Positions 43,901 to 57,100 of a stretch of 64,000 nt of DNA are shown here, in pieces. This stretch comes from Eutreptiella sp. 'Long Island Sound 2002' (lineage: Eukaryota > Euglenozoa > Euglenophyceae > Eutreptiales > Eutreptiaceae). Made by a program: the position numbers and the translations under genes. The stretch is taken from NCBI GenBank assembly GCA_964036045.1, contig OZ038379.1, positions 69,656,719-69,720,718 on the forward strand, written 5' to 3'. Position 1 is the stretch's first letter, and each line of letters begins with the position of its first letter. The notes below the pieces were generated by a model that was not told the DNA's origin, ran no database searches, and saw nothing but the letters and a program-made list of their open reading frames with translations.

Positions 43901-45980
43901 AAAATGAAAAACACATAAATACGGCGGAAAACAAATGCTTTACATACTTTGGATGTTCATTTAGGATGATCACGGTATCAAAAAAATGTGTTTAGGAAAC
44001 TTCGATTTTTGAGCTGCCCAAGGTGAAAAAATGCAGAAACATGTTGTGTACCAATCCCTTGAGAACCCCCCCCCCCCTTCGCACCCAATACCCAAATAAA
44101 ATGATAAACGCATTAGGAAGGCCTAGAACAGGCTTTACATACCTTGGATGTTCATTTGAGGTGACCACGGCATCAAAAAAAAAGTCTCGAAAACTTCGCT
44201 TTTTGAGGTGCCCAAGGTGAAAAACTGCAGAAGCAGGTTGTGTACCAATCCCTTGGGACACCCGCCCCGCGCACCCAATACCAAAATTGGGTGACAAACA
44301 CATAAATAAGGCCCAAAACATGCTTTACATACCTTGTGTGGTCATTTGAGATGATCACGGTATCAAAAAAAATAAGATTGAAACACTTCGATTTTTGAGG
44401 TGCCCAAGGTGAAAAACTGCAGAAGCAGGTTGTGTACCAATCCCTTGGGACACCCGCCCCTCGCACCAAATACCAAAATAAGATAACAAACACATAAATG
44501 CGGTCCAAAACAAATGCTTTACATATTTTGGATGCTTGGCTGGTCATTTCAAATTATCACGGTATCAAAAAAAAAGTAAGTTTCAAAAACTTTGATTTTT
44601 GAGCTGCCCAAGGTGAAAAACTGCAAATGCAGGTTGTGTACCAATCCCTTGGGACACCCGCCCCGCGCACCCAATACCCGAATAAGATGACAAACTCATA
44701 AATACGGCCCAAAACATGCTTTACATACCTTGGACGGTCATTTGAGATGATCACGGTATGCAAAAAAATTTGAGCTGCCCAAAATGAAAAAGTGCAGAAG
44801 CAGGTTTTCTACCCATCCCTTAGGACACCCGCCCCGCGCACCCCATACCCAAATAAAATGAAAAAAACATAAATTCGGCCCAAAACATGCTTCACATACC
44901 TTGGATGGTCATTTCACATGATCACGGTATCAAAAAGAATAATTTGCAAAAACTTCGATTTTCGAGCTGCCCAAGGTGAAAAACTGCAAGAGGCGGGTTG
45001 TGTACCAATCGCTTGGGACACCCGCCCCGCGCACCCAATACCCAAATAAAATGAAAAACACATAAATACGGCCCAAAACAAATGCTTTACATACCTTGGA
45101 TGGTCATATCAGATGATCACGGTCTCAAAAAAAATAAGTTTCAAAAATTTCGATTTATGAGCTGCCCAGACACCCGCCCCGCGCACCCAATACCCAAATA
45201 AAGTGAAAAACACATAGATATGGCCCAAAACAAATGCTTTACATACCTTGGATGGTCATGTCAGATGATCACGGTCTCAAAAAGAGTAAGTACCAAAAAC
45301 TTCAATTTATGAGCTGCCCAAGGTGAAAAACTGCACAAGCAGGCTGTGGACCAATCCCTTGGGACACCCGCCCCGCGCACCCAATAGCAAAATGAAGTGA
45401 AAAAGACATAGATACGGCCCAAAACATGCTTTACATACCATGGATGGTCATTTCAAATGATCACGGTATCATAAAAAATATGTTTCAAAAACTTCGATTT
45501 ATGAGCTGCCCAGTGTGAAAAACTGCACAAGCAGGTTGTGGACCAATCCCTTGGGACATCCGCCCCGCGCACCCAATACGAAAATAACATGACAAACTCA
45601 TAAATGCGACCAAAAACATGCTTTACATACCTTGGATGGTCATTTGAGATGATCACGGTATCAAAAAAATAGGTTTCAAAAACTTCTATTTTTGAGTTGC
45701 CCAAAGTGAAAAGCTGCACAAGCAGGTTGTGTACCACTCCCTTAGGACACATGCCCCGCGCACCCAATACCCAAATAAAATGAAAAACACATAAATTCGG
45801 CGTAAAACATGCTTTACATACCTTGGATGGTCATTTCAGATGATCACGGTATCAAAAAAATAGGTTTCAAAAACTTCGATTTTTGAGCTGCCCAGGCTTA
45901 AAAACTGCGGAAGCAGGTTGTGTACCAATCCCCTGGGACACCCGCCCCGCGCACCCGATACCAAAATAAAATGACAAACA
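38000..45980. repeat. Higher-order repeat, 3,991-bp unit, two nearly identical copies
   Basis: About 21 monomers duplicated at a constant offset of 3,991 bp (38,424/42,415, 38,817/42,808, 39,711/43,702, 40,566/44,557, 41,462/45,453). I noticed only isolated substitutions in the aligned part (for example CGATTT against CAATTT at about 41,310 and 45,301). The left edge is near 37,995; the right edge near 45,970. Confidence 0.9.
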
Positions 45981-48239
45981 CATAAATTCGGCCCAAAACA
46001 TGCTTTACATACCTTGGATGGTCATTTCAGATGATCACAAACAAAAAAAATTTGCAAACTTCCATTTCTGAGCTGCCCAAGGTGAAAAACTGCAGAAGCA
46101 GGTTGTGTACCAATCCCTTGGGACACCCGCCCCGCGCACCCAATACCCAAATAAAGTGAAAAACACATCAATGCGGTCCAAAACAAATGCTTTACATACC
46201 TTAGATGGTCATTTCAAATGATGACGGTATCCAAAAAAAAAATCCATTTCAAAAAAATCGATTTTGGAGCAGCCCCAACTGAAAAACTGTACAAGCCGGT
46301 TGGGTACCAATCCCTTGGGACACCCGCCCCGCGCACCCAATGCCAAAAAAAGATTACGAACACATGATTTCGGCCCAAAACATGCTTTACTTACCTTGGA
46401 TGGTCATTTCAGATGATCACGGTAGAGAAAAAAAATTTGCAAACTTCGATTTTTGAGCTTCCCACGGTGAAAAACTGCAGAAGCACGTTGTGTACCAATC
46501 CCTTGGGACATGTGCCCCGCGCACCCAATACCAAAGTAAAGTGAAAAACACATGCATACAGCCCAAAACATTCTTTACATACCTTGTATGGTCATTTCAG
46601 ATGATCACGGTATCAAAAAAAATAAGATTGAAACACTTCGATTTTTGAGCTGCCCAAGGTGAAAAAATTCAGAAGCAGGTTGTGTACCAATCCCTTGGGA
46701 CACCCGCCCCTCGCACCAAATACCAAAATAAGATAACAAACACATAAATGCGGTCCAAAACAAATGCTTTACATACCTTGGCTGGTCATTTCAAATTATC
46801 ACGGTATCAAAAAAAAAATAAGTTTCAAAAACTTTGATTTTTGAGCTGCCCAAGGTGAAAAACTGCAGAAGCAGGTTGCGTACCAATCCCTTGGGACACC
46901 CGCCCCGCGCACCCAATACCCGAATAAGATGACAAACTCATAAATACGGCCCAAAACATGCTTCACATACCTTGGAAGGTCATTTAAGATGATTACGGTA
47001 TCCAAAAAAATTTGAGCTGCCCAAAATGAAAAAGTGTAGAAGCAGGTTTTCTACCCATCCCTTAGGACACTCGCCCCGCGCACCCAATACCCAAATAAAA
47101 TGAAAAAAACATAAATTCGGCCCAAAACATGCTTCACATACCGTGGATGGTCATTTCACATGATCACGGTATCAAAAAGAATAATTTGCAAAAACTTCTA
47201 TTTTTGAGCTGCCCAAGGTGAAAAACTGCAAGAGGCGGGTTGTGTACCAATCGCTTGGGACACCCGCCCCGCGCACCCAATACCCAAATAAAATGAAAAA
47301 CACATAAATACGGCCCAAAACAAATGCTTTACATACCTTGGATGGTCATATCAGATGATCACGGTCTCAAAAAGAATAAGTTTCAAAAATTTCGATTTAT
47401 GAGCTGCCCAGACACCCGCCCCGCGCACCCAATACCCAAATAAAATGAAAAACACATAAATATGGCCCAAAACAAATGCTTTACATACCTTGGATGGTCA
47501 TGTCAGATGATCACGGTCTCAGAAAGATTAAGTTCCAAAAACTTCGATTTATGAGCTGCCCAAGGTGAAAAACTGCACAAGCAGGCTGTGGACCAATCCC
47601 TTGGGACACCCGCCCCGCGCACCCAATAGCAAAATGAAGTGAAAAAGACATAGATACGGCCCAAAACATGCTTTACATACCATGGACGGTCATTTCAAAT
47701 GATCACGGTATCATAAAAAATATGTTTCAAAAACTTCGATTTATGAGCTGCCCAGTGTGACAAACTGCACAAGCAGGTTGTGGACCAATCCCTTGGGACA
47801 TCCGCCCCGCGCACCGAATACGAAAATAACATGACAACCTCATAAATGCGGCCCAAAACATGCTTTACATACCTTGGATGGTCATTTGAGATGATCACGG
47901 TATCAAAAAAATAGGTTTCAAAAACTTCTATTTTTGAGTTGCCCAAAGTGAAAAGCTGCAAAAGCAGGTTGTGTACCACTCCCTTAGGACACATGCCCCG
48001 CGCACCCAATACCCAAATAAAATGAAAAACACATAAATTCGGCGTAAAACATGCTTTACATACCTTGGATGGTCATTTCACATGATCTCGGTATCAAAAA
48101 AAATAGGTTTCAAAAACTTCGATTTTTGAGCTGCCCAGGCTTAAAAACTGCGGAAGCAGGTTGTGTACCAATCCCCTGGGACACCCGCCCCGCGCACCCA
48201 ATACCAAAATAAAATGACAAACACATAAATTCGGCCCTA

Positions 48240-51010
48240 AACATGCTTTACATACCTTGGATGGTCATTTCACATGATCACGGTAGAAAAAAAAAGTTCG
48301 CAAACTTCGATTTATGAGTTGCCCAAGGTGAAAAACTGCAGAAGCAGGTTGTGTACCAATCCCGTGGGACACCCGCCCCCGCACCCAACACCCAAATGAA
48401 ATGAAAAACACATAAATGCGCGCAAAACATGCTTTACGTACCTTGGATGGTCATTTCAGTTGATCACGGTAGAAAAAAAAAGTTCGCAAACTTCAATTTT
48501 TGAGCTGCCCAAGGTTAAAAGCTGCAGAAGCAGGTTGTGTACCAATCCCTTGGGACGCGTGCCCCACGCACCCAATACCCAAATGAAGTGAAAAACACAT
48601 CAATATGGTCCAAAACAAAGGCCTTACATACCTTGGAAGGTCATTTCAAATGATCACATTATCAAAAAAGATAAGTCTCAAAAACTTCGATTTTTGAGCT
48701 GCCCAAGGTGAAAGCTGTAGAAGAAGGTTGTGTACCAATCCCTTGGGACACCCGCCCCGCGCACCCAACACCCAAATAAGATGAAAAACACATAAATACG
48801 GTCCGGAAAAAATGCTTTACATACCTTGGATGGTCATTGCAAATGATCACGGTATCAAAAAGAATAAGTCTCAAAAACTTCGATTTTTGAGCTGCCCAAG
48901 GTGAAAAACTGCAGAAGCAGGTTGTGTACCAATCCCGTGGGACACCCGCCCCCGCACCCAACACCCAAATGAAATGAAAAACACATAAATGCGCGCAAAA
49001 CATGCTTTACGTACCTTGGATGGTCATTTCAGTTGATGACGGTAGAAAAAAAAAAGTTCGCAAACTTCAATTTTTGAGCTGCCCAAGGTTAAAAGCTGCA
49101 GAAGCAGGTTGTGTACCAATCCCTTGGGACGCGTGCCCCACGCACCCAATACCCAAATGAAGTGAAAAACACATCAATATGGTCCAAAACAAAGGCCTTA
49201 CATACCTTGGAAGGGCATTTCAAATGATCACATTATCAAAAAAGATAAGTCTCAAAAACTTCGATTTTTGAGCTGCCCAAGGTGAAAGCTGTAGAAGAAG
49301 GTTGTGTACCAATCCCTTGGGACACCCGCCCCGCGCACCCAATACCCAAATAAGATGAAAAACACATAAATACGGTCCGGAAAAAATGCTTTACATACCT
49401 TGGATGGTCATTGCAAATGATCACGGTATCAAAAAGAATAAGTCTCAAAAACTTCGATTTTTGAGCTGCCCAAGGTGAAAAACTGCAAGAGGCGGGTAGT
49501 GTACCAATCCCTTGGAACACCCGCCCCGCGCACCCAATACCCATATAAAATGAAAAACACCCAAATACGGCCCAAAACAGCCTTTACATACCTTGGATGG
49601 TCATTTCAAATGATCACGGTATCAAAAAGAATAAGTTCCACAAACTTCGATTTTTGAGCTGCCCAAGTTAAAAAACTACAGAAGCAGGTTCTGTACCAAT
49701 CCCTTGAGAACCCCCCCCCCCCCCCCCCGCGCACCCGATACCCAAATAAAATGATAAACTCAGAAATGAGGCCCAAAACAGGCTTTACATACCTTGGATG
49801 GTCATTTGAGATGATCACGGTATCAAAAAAATAGGTTTCAAAAACTTCTATTTTTCAGTTGCCCAAGGTGAAAAGCTGCAAAAGCAGGTTGTGTACCACT
49901 CCCTTAGGACACATGCCCCGCGCACCCAATACCCAAATAAAATGAAAAACACATAAATTCGGCGTAAAACATGCTTTACATACCTTGGATGGTCATTTCA
50001 CATGATCTCGGTATCAAAAAAAATAGGTTTCAAAAACTTCGATTTTTGAGCTGCCCAGGCTTAAAAACTGCGGAAGCAGGTTGTGTACCAATCCCCTGGG
50101 ACACCCGCCCCGCGCACCCAATACCAAAATAAAATGACAAACACATAAATTCGGCCCTAAACATGCTTTACATACCTTGGATGGTCATTTCAGATGATCA
50201 CGGTAGAAAAAAAAAGTTCGCAAACTTCGATTTTTGAGTTGCCCAAGGTGAAAAACTGCACAAGCAGGTTGTGTACCAATCCCGTGGGACACCCGCCCCC
50301 GCACCCAACACCCAAATGAAATGAAAAACACATAAATGCGCGCAAAACATGCTTTACGTACCTTGGATGGTCATTTCAGTTGATCACGGTAGAAAAAAAA
50401 AAGTTCACAAACTTCAATTTTTGAGCTGCCCAAGGTTAAAAGCTGCAGAAGCAGGTTGTGTACCAATCCCTTGGGACGCGTGCCCCACGCACCCAATACC
50501 CAAATGAAGTGAAAAACACATCAATATGGTCCAAAACAAAGGCCTTACATACCTTGGAAGGTCATTTCAAATGATCACATTATCAAAAAAGATAAGTCTC
50601 AAAAACTTCGATTTTTGAGCTGCCCAAGGTGAAAGCTGTAGAAGAAGGTTGTGTACCAATCCCTTGGGACACCCGCCCCGCGCACCCAATACCCAAATAA
50701 GATGAAAAACACATAAATACGGTCCGGAAAAAATGCTTTACATACCTTGGATGGTCATTGCAAATGATCACGGTATCAAAAAGAATAAGTCTCAAAAACT
50801 TCGATTTTTGAGCTGCCCAAGGTGAAAAACTGCAAGAGGCGGGTAGTGTACCAATCCCTTGGAACACCCGCCCCGCGCACCCAATACCCATATAAAATGA
50901 AAAACACCTAAATACGGCCCAAAACAGCCTTTACATACCTTGGATGGTCATTTCAAATGATCACGGTATCAAAAAGAATAAGTTCCACAAACTTCGATTT
51001 TTGAGCTGCC
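48240..51010. repeat. Nested higher-order repeats, ~585 and 1,347 bp
   Basis: A monomer with CCGTGGGACACCCGCCCCCG occurs at about 48,362, 48,934 and 50,282. The segment 49,236-49,544 recurs identically in translation at 50,583-50,891 (offset 1,347 bp). A three-monomer block of about 580 bp is also repeated in 48,360-49,530. Confidence 0.75.
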
Positions 51011-52314
51011 CAAGAAGAAAAACTACAGAAGCAGGTTGTGTACCAATCCCTTGAGAACCCCCCCCCCCCCCCGCACACCCAATACCCAAATAAAATGATA
51101 AACTCAGAAATGAGGCCCAAAACAGGCTTTACATACCTTGGATGATCATTTGAGATGATCACGGTATCAAAAAGAATAATTGTCAAAAACTTCGATTTTT
51201 GAGGTGCCCAAGGTGAAAAACTGCAGAAGCAGGTTGTGTACTAATCCCTTGGGACACCCGCCCCGCGCACCCAATACCCAAATAAAATGAAAAACACATA
51301 AATACGGCCCAAAACAAATGCTTTACATACTTTGAATCATCATTTCAGATGATCACCGTATCAAAAAAATAACTTTCAAAAACTTCGATTTTTGAGTTGC
51401 CCAAGGTGAAAAAAATGCACAAAAAGGTTGTGGACCAATCCCTTGGAACACCCGCCCCGCACGCCCGATACCAAAATAAGATGACAAACACATAAACTCG
51501 GCCCAAAACAAATGCTTTACATACCTTGGATGGTCATTCGAGATGACCACGGCATCAAAAAAAAAGTTCCGAAAACTTCGATTTATGAGCTGCCCAAGGT
51601 GCAAAACTGCAGAAGCAGGTTGTGCACCAATCCCTTGGGACACGTGCCCCGCGCACCCAATACCCAAATAAAGTTAAAAACACATCAATACGGTCCAAAA
51701 CAAATGCGTTACATACCTTGTATGGTCATTTCACATGATCACGGTATCAAAAAAATAGGTTCCGAAAACTTCGCTTTTTGAGCTGCCCAAGGTGAAAAAC
51801 TGCAGAAGCAGGTTGTGTACCAATCCCTTGGGACACCCGCCCCGCGCACCCAATACCAAAATTGGGTGACAAACACATAAATAAGGCCCAAAACATGCTG
51901 TACATACCTTGGATGCTCATTTCACATGATCACGGTATCAAAAAAATGAGTTCCAAAAACTTCAGTTTTTGAGTTGCCCAAGGTGAAAAACTGCAGAAAT
52001 AGGTTGTGTACCAATCCCTTGGGACACCCGCCCCGCGCACCCAATATCAAAATACGATGACAAACACATGAATACGGCCCAAAACAAGCTTTACGTACCT
52101 TGGATGGTCATTTGAGGTGATCAGGGTATCAAAAGGAATAAGTCTCAAAATCTTCGATTTTGGAGCTGCCCAAGGTGAAAAGCTGCAGAAGCAGGTTGTG
52201 TACCAATCCCTTGGGACACCCGCCCCGCGCACCCAATATCCAAATAAAATGAAAAACACATAAATACGGCCCAAAACAAATGCTTTACATACTTTGGATG
52301 GTCATTTAGGATGA

Positions 52315-54165
52315 TCACGGTATCAAAAAAATGTATTTAAAAAACTTCGATTTTTGAGCTGCCCAAGGTGAAAAAATGCAGAAACATGTTGTGTACCAAT
52401 CCCTTGAGAACCCCCCCCCCCTTAGCACCCAATACCCAAATAAAATGATAAACGCATTAGGAAGGCCTAGAACAGGCTTTACATACCTTGGATGGTCATT
52501 TGAGATGACCACGGCATCAAAAAAAAAGTCTCGAAAACTAAGATTTTTGACCTGCCCAAAGTGCAAAACTGCAAAAGCAGGTTGTGTACCAATCCCTTGG
52601 GATACCCGCCCCGCGCACCCAATACCCAAATAAAGTGAAAAACACATCAATACGGTCCAAAATAAATGTGTTACATACTTTGGATGGTCATTTCACATGA
52701 TCACGGTATCAAAAAAATAAGTTCCGAAAACTTCGCTTTTTGAGGTGCCCAAGGTGAAAAACTGCAGAAGCAGGTTGTGTACCAATCCCTTGGGACACCC
52801 GCACCGTGCACGCAATACCAAAATTGGGTGACAAACACATAAATAAGACCCAAAACATGGTTTACATACCTTGTGTGGTCATTTGAGATGATCACGGTGT
52901 CAAAAAGAACCATTGTCAAAAACTTCGGTTTTTTGAGCTGCCCAATCTTAAAAACTGCAGAAGTAGGTTGTGTACCGATCCCCTGGGACACCCGCCCCGC
53001 GCACCCAATACCAGAATAAGATGACAAACACATAAATTCGGCCCAAAACATGCTGTACATACCTTGGATGGTTATTTCACATGATCACGGTATCAAAAAA
53101 ATAAGTTCCGAAAACTTCGCTTTTTGAGGTGCCCAAGGTGAAAAGCTGCAGAAGCAGGTTGTGTACCAATCCCTTGGGACACCCGCCCCGCGCACCCAAT
53201 ATCCATATAAAATGAAAAACACATAAATGCGGCCCAAAACAAATGCTTTACATACTTTGGATGGTCATTTAGGATGATCACGGTATCAAAAAAATGTGTT
53301 TAAAAAACTTCGATTTTTGAGCTGCCCAAGGTGAAAAAATGCAGAAACATGTTGTGTACCAATTCCTTGAGAACCCCCCCCCCCCTTAGCACCCAATACC
53401 TAAATAAAATGATAAACTCATTAGGAAGGCCCAAACCAGGCTTTACATACCTTGGATGGTCATTTGAGATGACCACGGCATCAAAAAAAAAGTCTCGAAA
53501 ACTAAGATTTTTGACCTGCCCAAGGTGCAAAACTGCAAAAGCAGGTTGTGTACCAATCCCTTGGGATACCCGTCCCGCGCACCCAATACCAAAATAAAGT
53601 GAAAAACACATCAGTACGGTCCAAAATAAATGTGTTACCTACTTTGGATGGTCATTTCACATGATCACGGTATCAAAAAAATAAGTTCCGAAAACTTCGC
53701 TTTTTGAGGTGCCCAAGGTGAAAAACTGCAGAAGCAGGTTGTGTACCAATCCCTTGGGACACCCGCACCGTGCACGCAATACCAAAATTGGGTGACAAAC
53801 ACATAAATAAGACCCAAAACATGGTTTACATACCTTGTGTGGTCATTTGAGATGATCACGGTGTCAAAAAGAACCATTGTCAAAAACTTCGGTTTTTTGA
53901 GCTGCCCAATCTTAAAAACTGCAGAAGTAGGTTGTGTACCGATCCCCTGGGACACCCGCCCCGCGCACCCAATACCAAAATAAGATGACAAACACATAAA
54001 TTCGGCCCAAAACATGCTGTACATACCTTGGATGGTTATTTCACATGATCACGGTATCAAAAAAATAAGTTCCGAAAACTTCGCTTTTTGAGGTGCCCAA
54101 GGTGAAAAACTGCAGAAGCAGGTTGTGTACCAATCCCTTGGGACACCCGCCCCGCGCACCCAATA
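52315..54165. repeat. Higher-order repeat, 964-bp unit
   Basis: Five-monomer block repeated at an offset of 964 bp (52,701-53,060 against 53,665-54,024, translations differing by one residue). It includes the C-run monomer at 52,411 and 53,373. Confidence 0.85.
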
Positions 54166-57100
54166 TCAAAATAGGATGACAAACACATGAATACGGCCCA
54201 AAACAGGCTTTACATACGTTGGATGGTCATTTGAGGTGATCATGGTATCAAAAACAATAAGTCTGAAAATCTTCGATTTTGGAGCTGCCCAAGGTGAAAA
54301 AATGCAGAAGCAGGTTGTGTACCAATCCCTTGGGACACCCGCCCCGCGCACCCAACACCCAAATAAAATGAAAAACACATATATTGGCGCCAAACATGCT
54401 TACATACCTTGGATGGTCATTTCACATGATCACAGTATCAAAAAAATGAGTTTCAAAAACTTCGATTTTTGAGCTGCCCAAGGTAAAAAGCTGCAGAAGC
54501 AGGTTGTGTACCAATCCCTTGGGACACGTGCCCCGCGCAACCAATACCCAAATAAACTGAAAAACACATCAATATGGTCCAAAACAAATGCTTTACATAC
54601 CTGGGATCGTCATTTCAAATGATCAGGTTATCAAAAAAAAAATTGGTCTCAAAAACTTCGATTTGCCTGCCCAAGGTGAAAAACTGCAAAAGTAGGTTGT
54701 GTACCAATCCCTTGGGACAGCCGCCCCGCGCACCTAATACCCAAATAAGATGACAAACACATAAATAAGGCCCAAAACATGCTTTACATACCTTGTGTGG
54801 TCATTTGAGATGATCACGGTGTCAAAAGAAATAATTGTCAAAAACTTCAATTTTTTGAGCTGCCCAATCTTAAAAGCTGCAGAAGCAAATTGTGTACCAA
54901 TCCCTGGGGACACCAGCCCTGCGCACCCAATTCCAAAATAAGATGACAAACACATAAATTCGGCCCAAGACCGGCTTTACATACCTTGGAAAATCATTTC
55001 ACATGATCACGGTATGTCAAAAACATAAGTTCCAAAAACTTCGATTTTTTAGTTGCCCAAGGTGAAAAACCGCACAAGCAGGTTGTGTAGCAATCCCTTG
55101 GGACCCGTGCCCCGCGCACCCAATACCAAAATACAATAGCAAACACATGAATACAGTCCAAAACAGGCTTTACATACCTTGGATGGTCATTTCAAATGAT
55201 CAGGGTATCCAAAAGAATAAGTCTCAAAATCTTCGATTTTGGAGTTGCCCAAGGTGAAAAACTGCAGAAGCAGGTTGTGTACCAATCCCTTGGGACACCC
55301 GCCCCGCGCACCCAATACCCAAATAAAATGAATAACACATAAATACGGCCCAAAACAAATGCTTTACATACTTTGGATGGTCATTTCAGATGATCACAGT
55401 ATCAAAAAAATAAGTTCCGAAAACTTCGATTTTTGAGCTGCCCAAGGTGACACCTGCAAAAACAGGCTGTGTACCAATCCCTTGAGAACCCCCCCCCCCC
55501 CCCCCTCGCACCCAATACCCAAATAAAATGATAAACTCATTAGGAAGCCCCAAAACAGGGTTTACATACCTTGGATGGTCATTTGAGATGATCGCGGCAT
55601 CAAAAAAATGAGTCTCGAAAACTACGATTTTTGAGCTACCCAAGATGAAAAACTGCAAAAGCAAGTTGTGTACCAATCCCTTGGGACACCCCCCCCGCGC
55701 ACCCAATACCCAAATAAAATGAAAAACACATATATATGGCGCAAAACGTGCTTTACATACCTTGGATGGTCATTTCAGATGATCACGGTATCAAAAAAAT
55801 GAGTTTCAAAAACTTCGATTTTTGACCTGCCCAAGGTGAAAATTTGCAGAAGCATGTTGTGTACCAATCCCTTGGGACACCCGCCGCGCACCCAATACCA
55901 AAACGAAACGAAAAACACATATATACGGCCCAAAACAAATGCTTTACATACCTTGTTTGGTCATTACACATGATCACGGTATGAAAAAAATGAGTTTCAA
56001 AAACTTCGATTTTGAGCTGTCCAAGGTGAAAAACTGCAGAAGCAGGTTGTGTACCAATCCCTTGGGACACCCGCCCCGCGCGCCCGATACCAAAAAAAGA
56101 TGACAAACACATATATTTGGCCCAAAACATGCTTCACATACCTTGGATGGTCATTTCAAATGATCACGCTATCAAAAAAATAGGTTTCAGAAACTTTGAT
56201 TTTTGAGTTGCCCAAGGTGAAAAACTGCAGAAGTAGGTTGTGGACCAATCCCTTGGAACACCCGCCCCGCGCACCCACTACCCAAATGAAGTGAAAAACA
56301 CATAAATACAGCCCAAGACATGCTTTACCTACCATGGATGGTCGTTTCGAATGATCACCGTATCATGAAAAATAAATTTCCAAAACTTCCATTTATGAGC
56401 TGCCCAAGGTGGAAAATTGCAGAAGCAGGTCGTGCACCAATCCCTTGGGACACGTGCCCCGTGCACCCAGTACCCAAATAAAGTGAAAAAATCATGAATA
56501 GAGCCCAAAACAAATGCTTTACATACCTTGGATGGTCATTTCAAATGATCACGGGATAAAAAAAAATAAGTTTCACAAACTTCGATTTTTGAGCTGCCCA
56601 AGGAGAAAATCTGTAGAAACAGGTTGTGTACCAATCCCTTGAGAACCCCCCCCCCCCACATAAATACGGCCCAAAAGAAGTGCTTTACAAACCTTGGATG
56701 GTCATTTCACATTATTAAAAAGAATGATTGTCAAAAACTTCGATTTTTGAGCTGCCCAAGGTGAAAAACTGCAGAAGTAGGTTGTGTACCAATCCCTTGG
56801 GACACCCGCCCCGCGCACCCAATACCCAAATACGATGACAAACACATAAATGCGGCCCAAAACATGCTTTACATACCTTGGTTGGTCATTTCAGATGATC
56901 ACGGTATCCAAAAAATGTGTTTCAAAAACTTCGATTTTTGAGGTGCCCAAGGTGAAAAGCTGCGGAAGCATGTTGTGGACCAATCCCTTGGGACACCCGC
57001 CCCGCGCGCCCCATACCAAAATAAGATGACAAACACACAAATGCGGCCCAAAACATGCTTTACATACCTTGGTTGGTCATTTCAAATGATCACGGTATCA

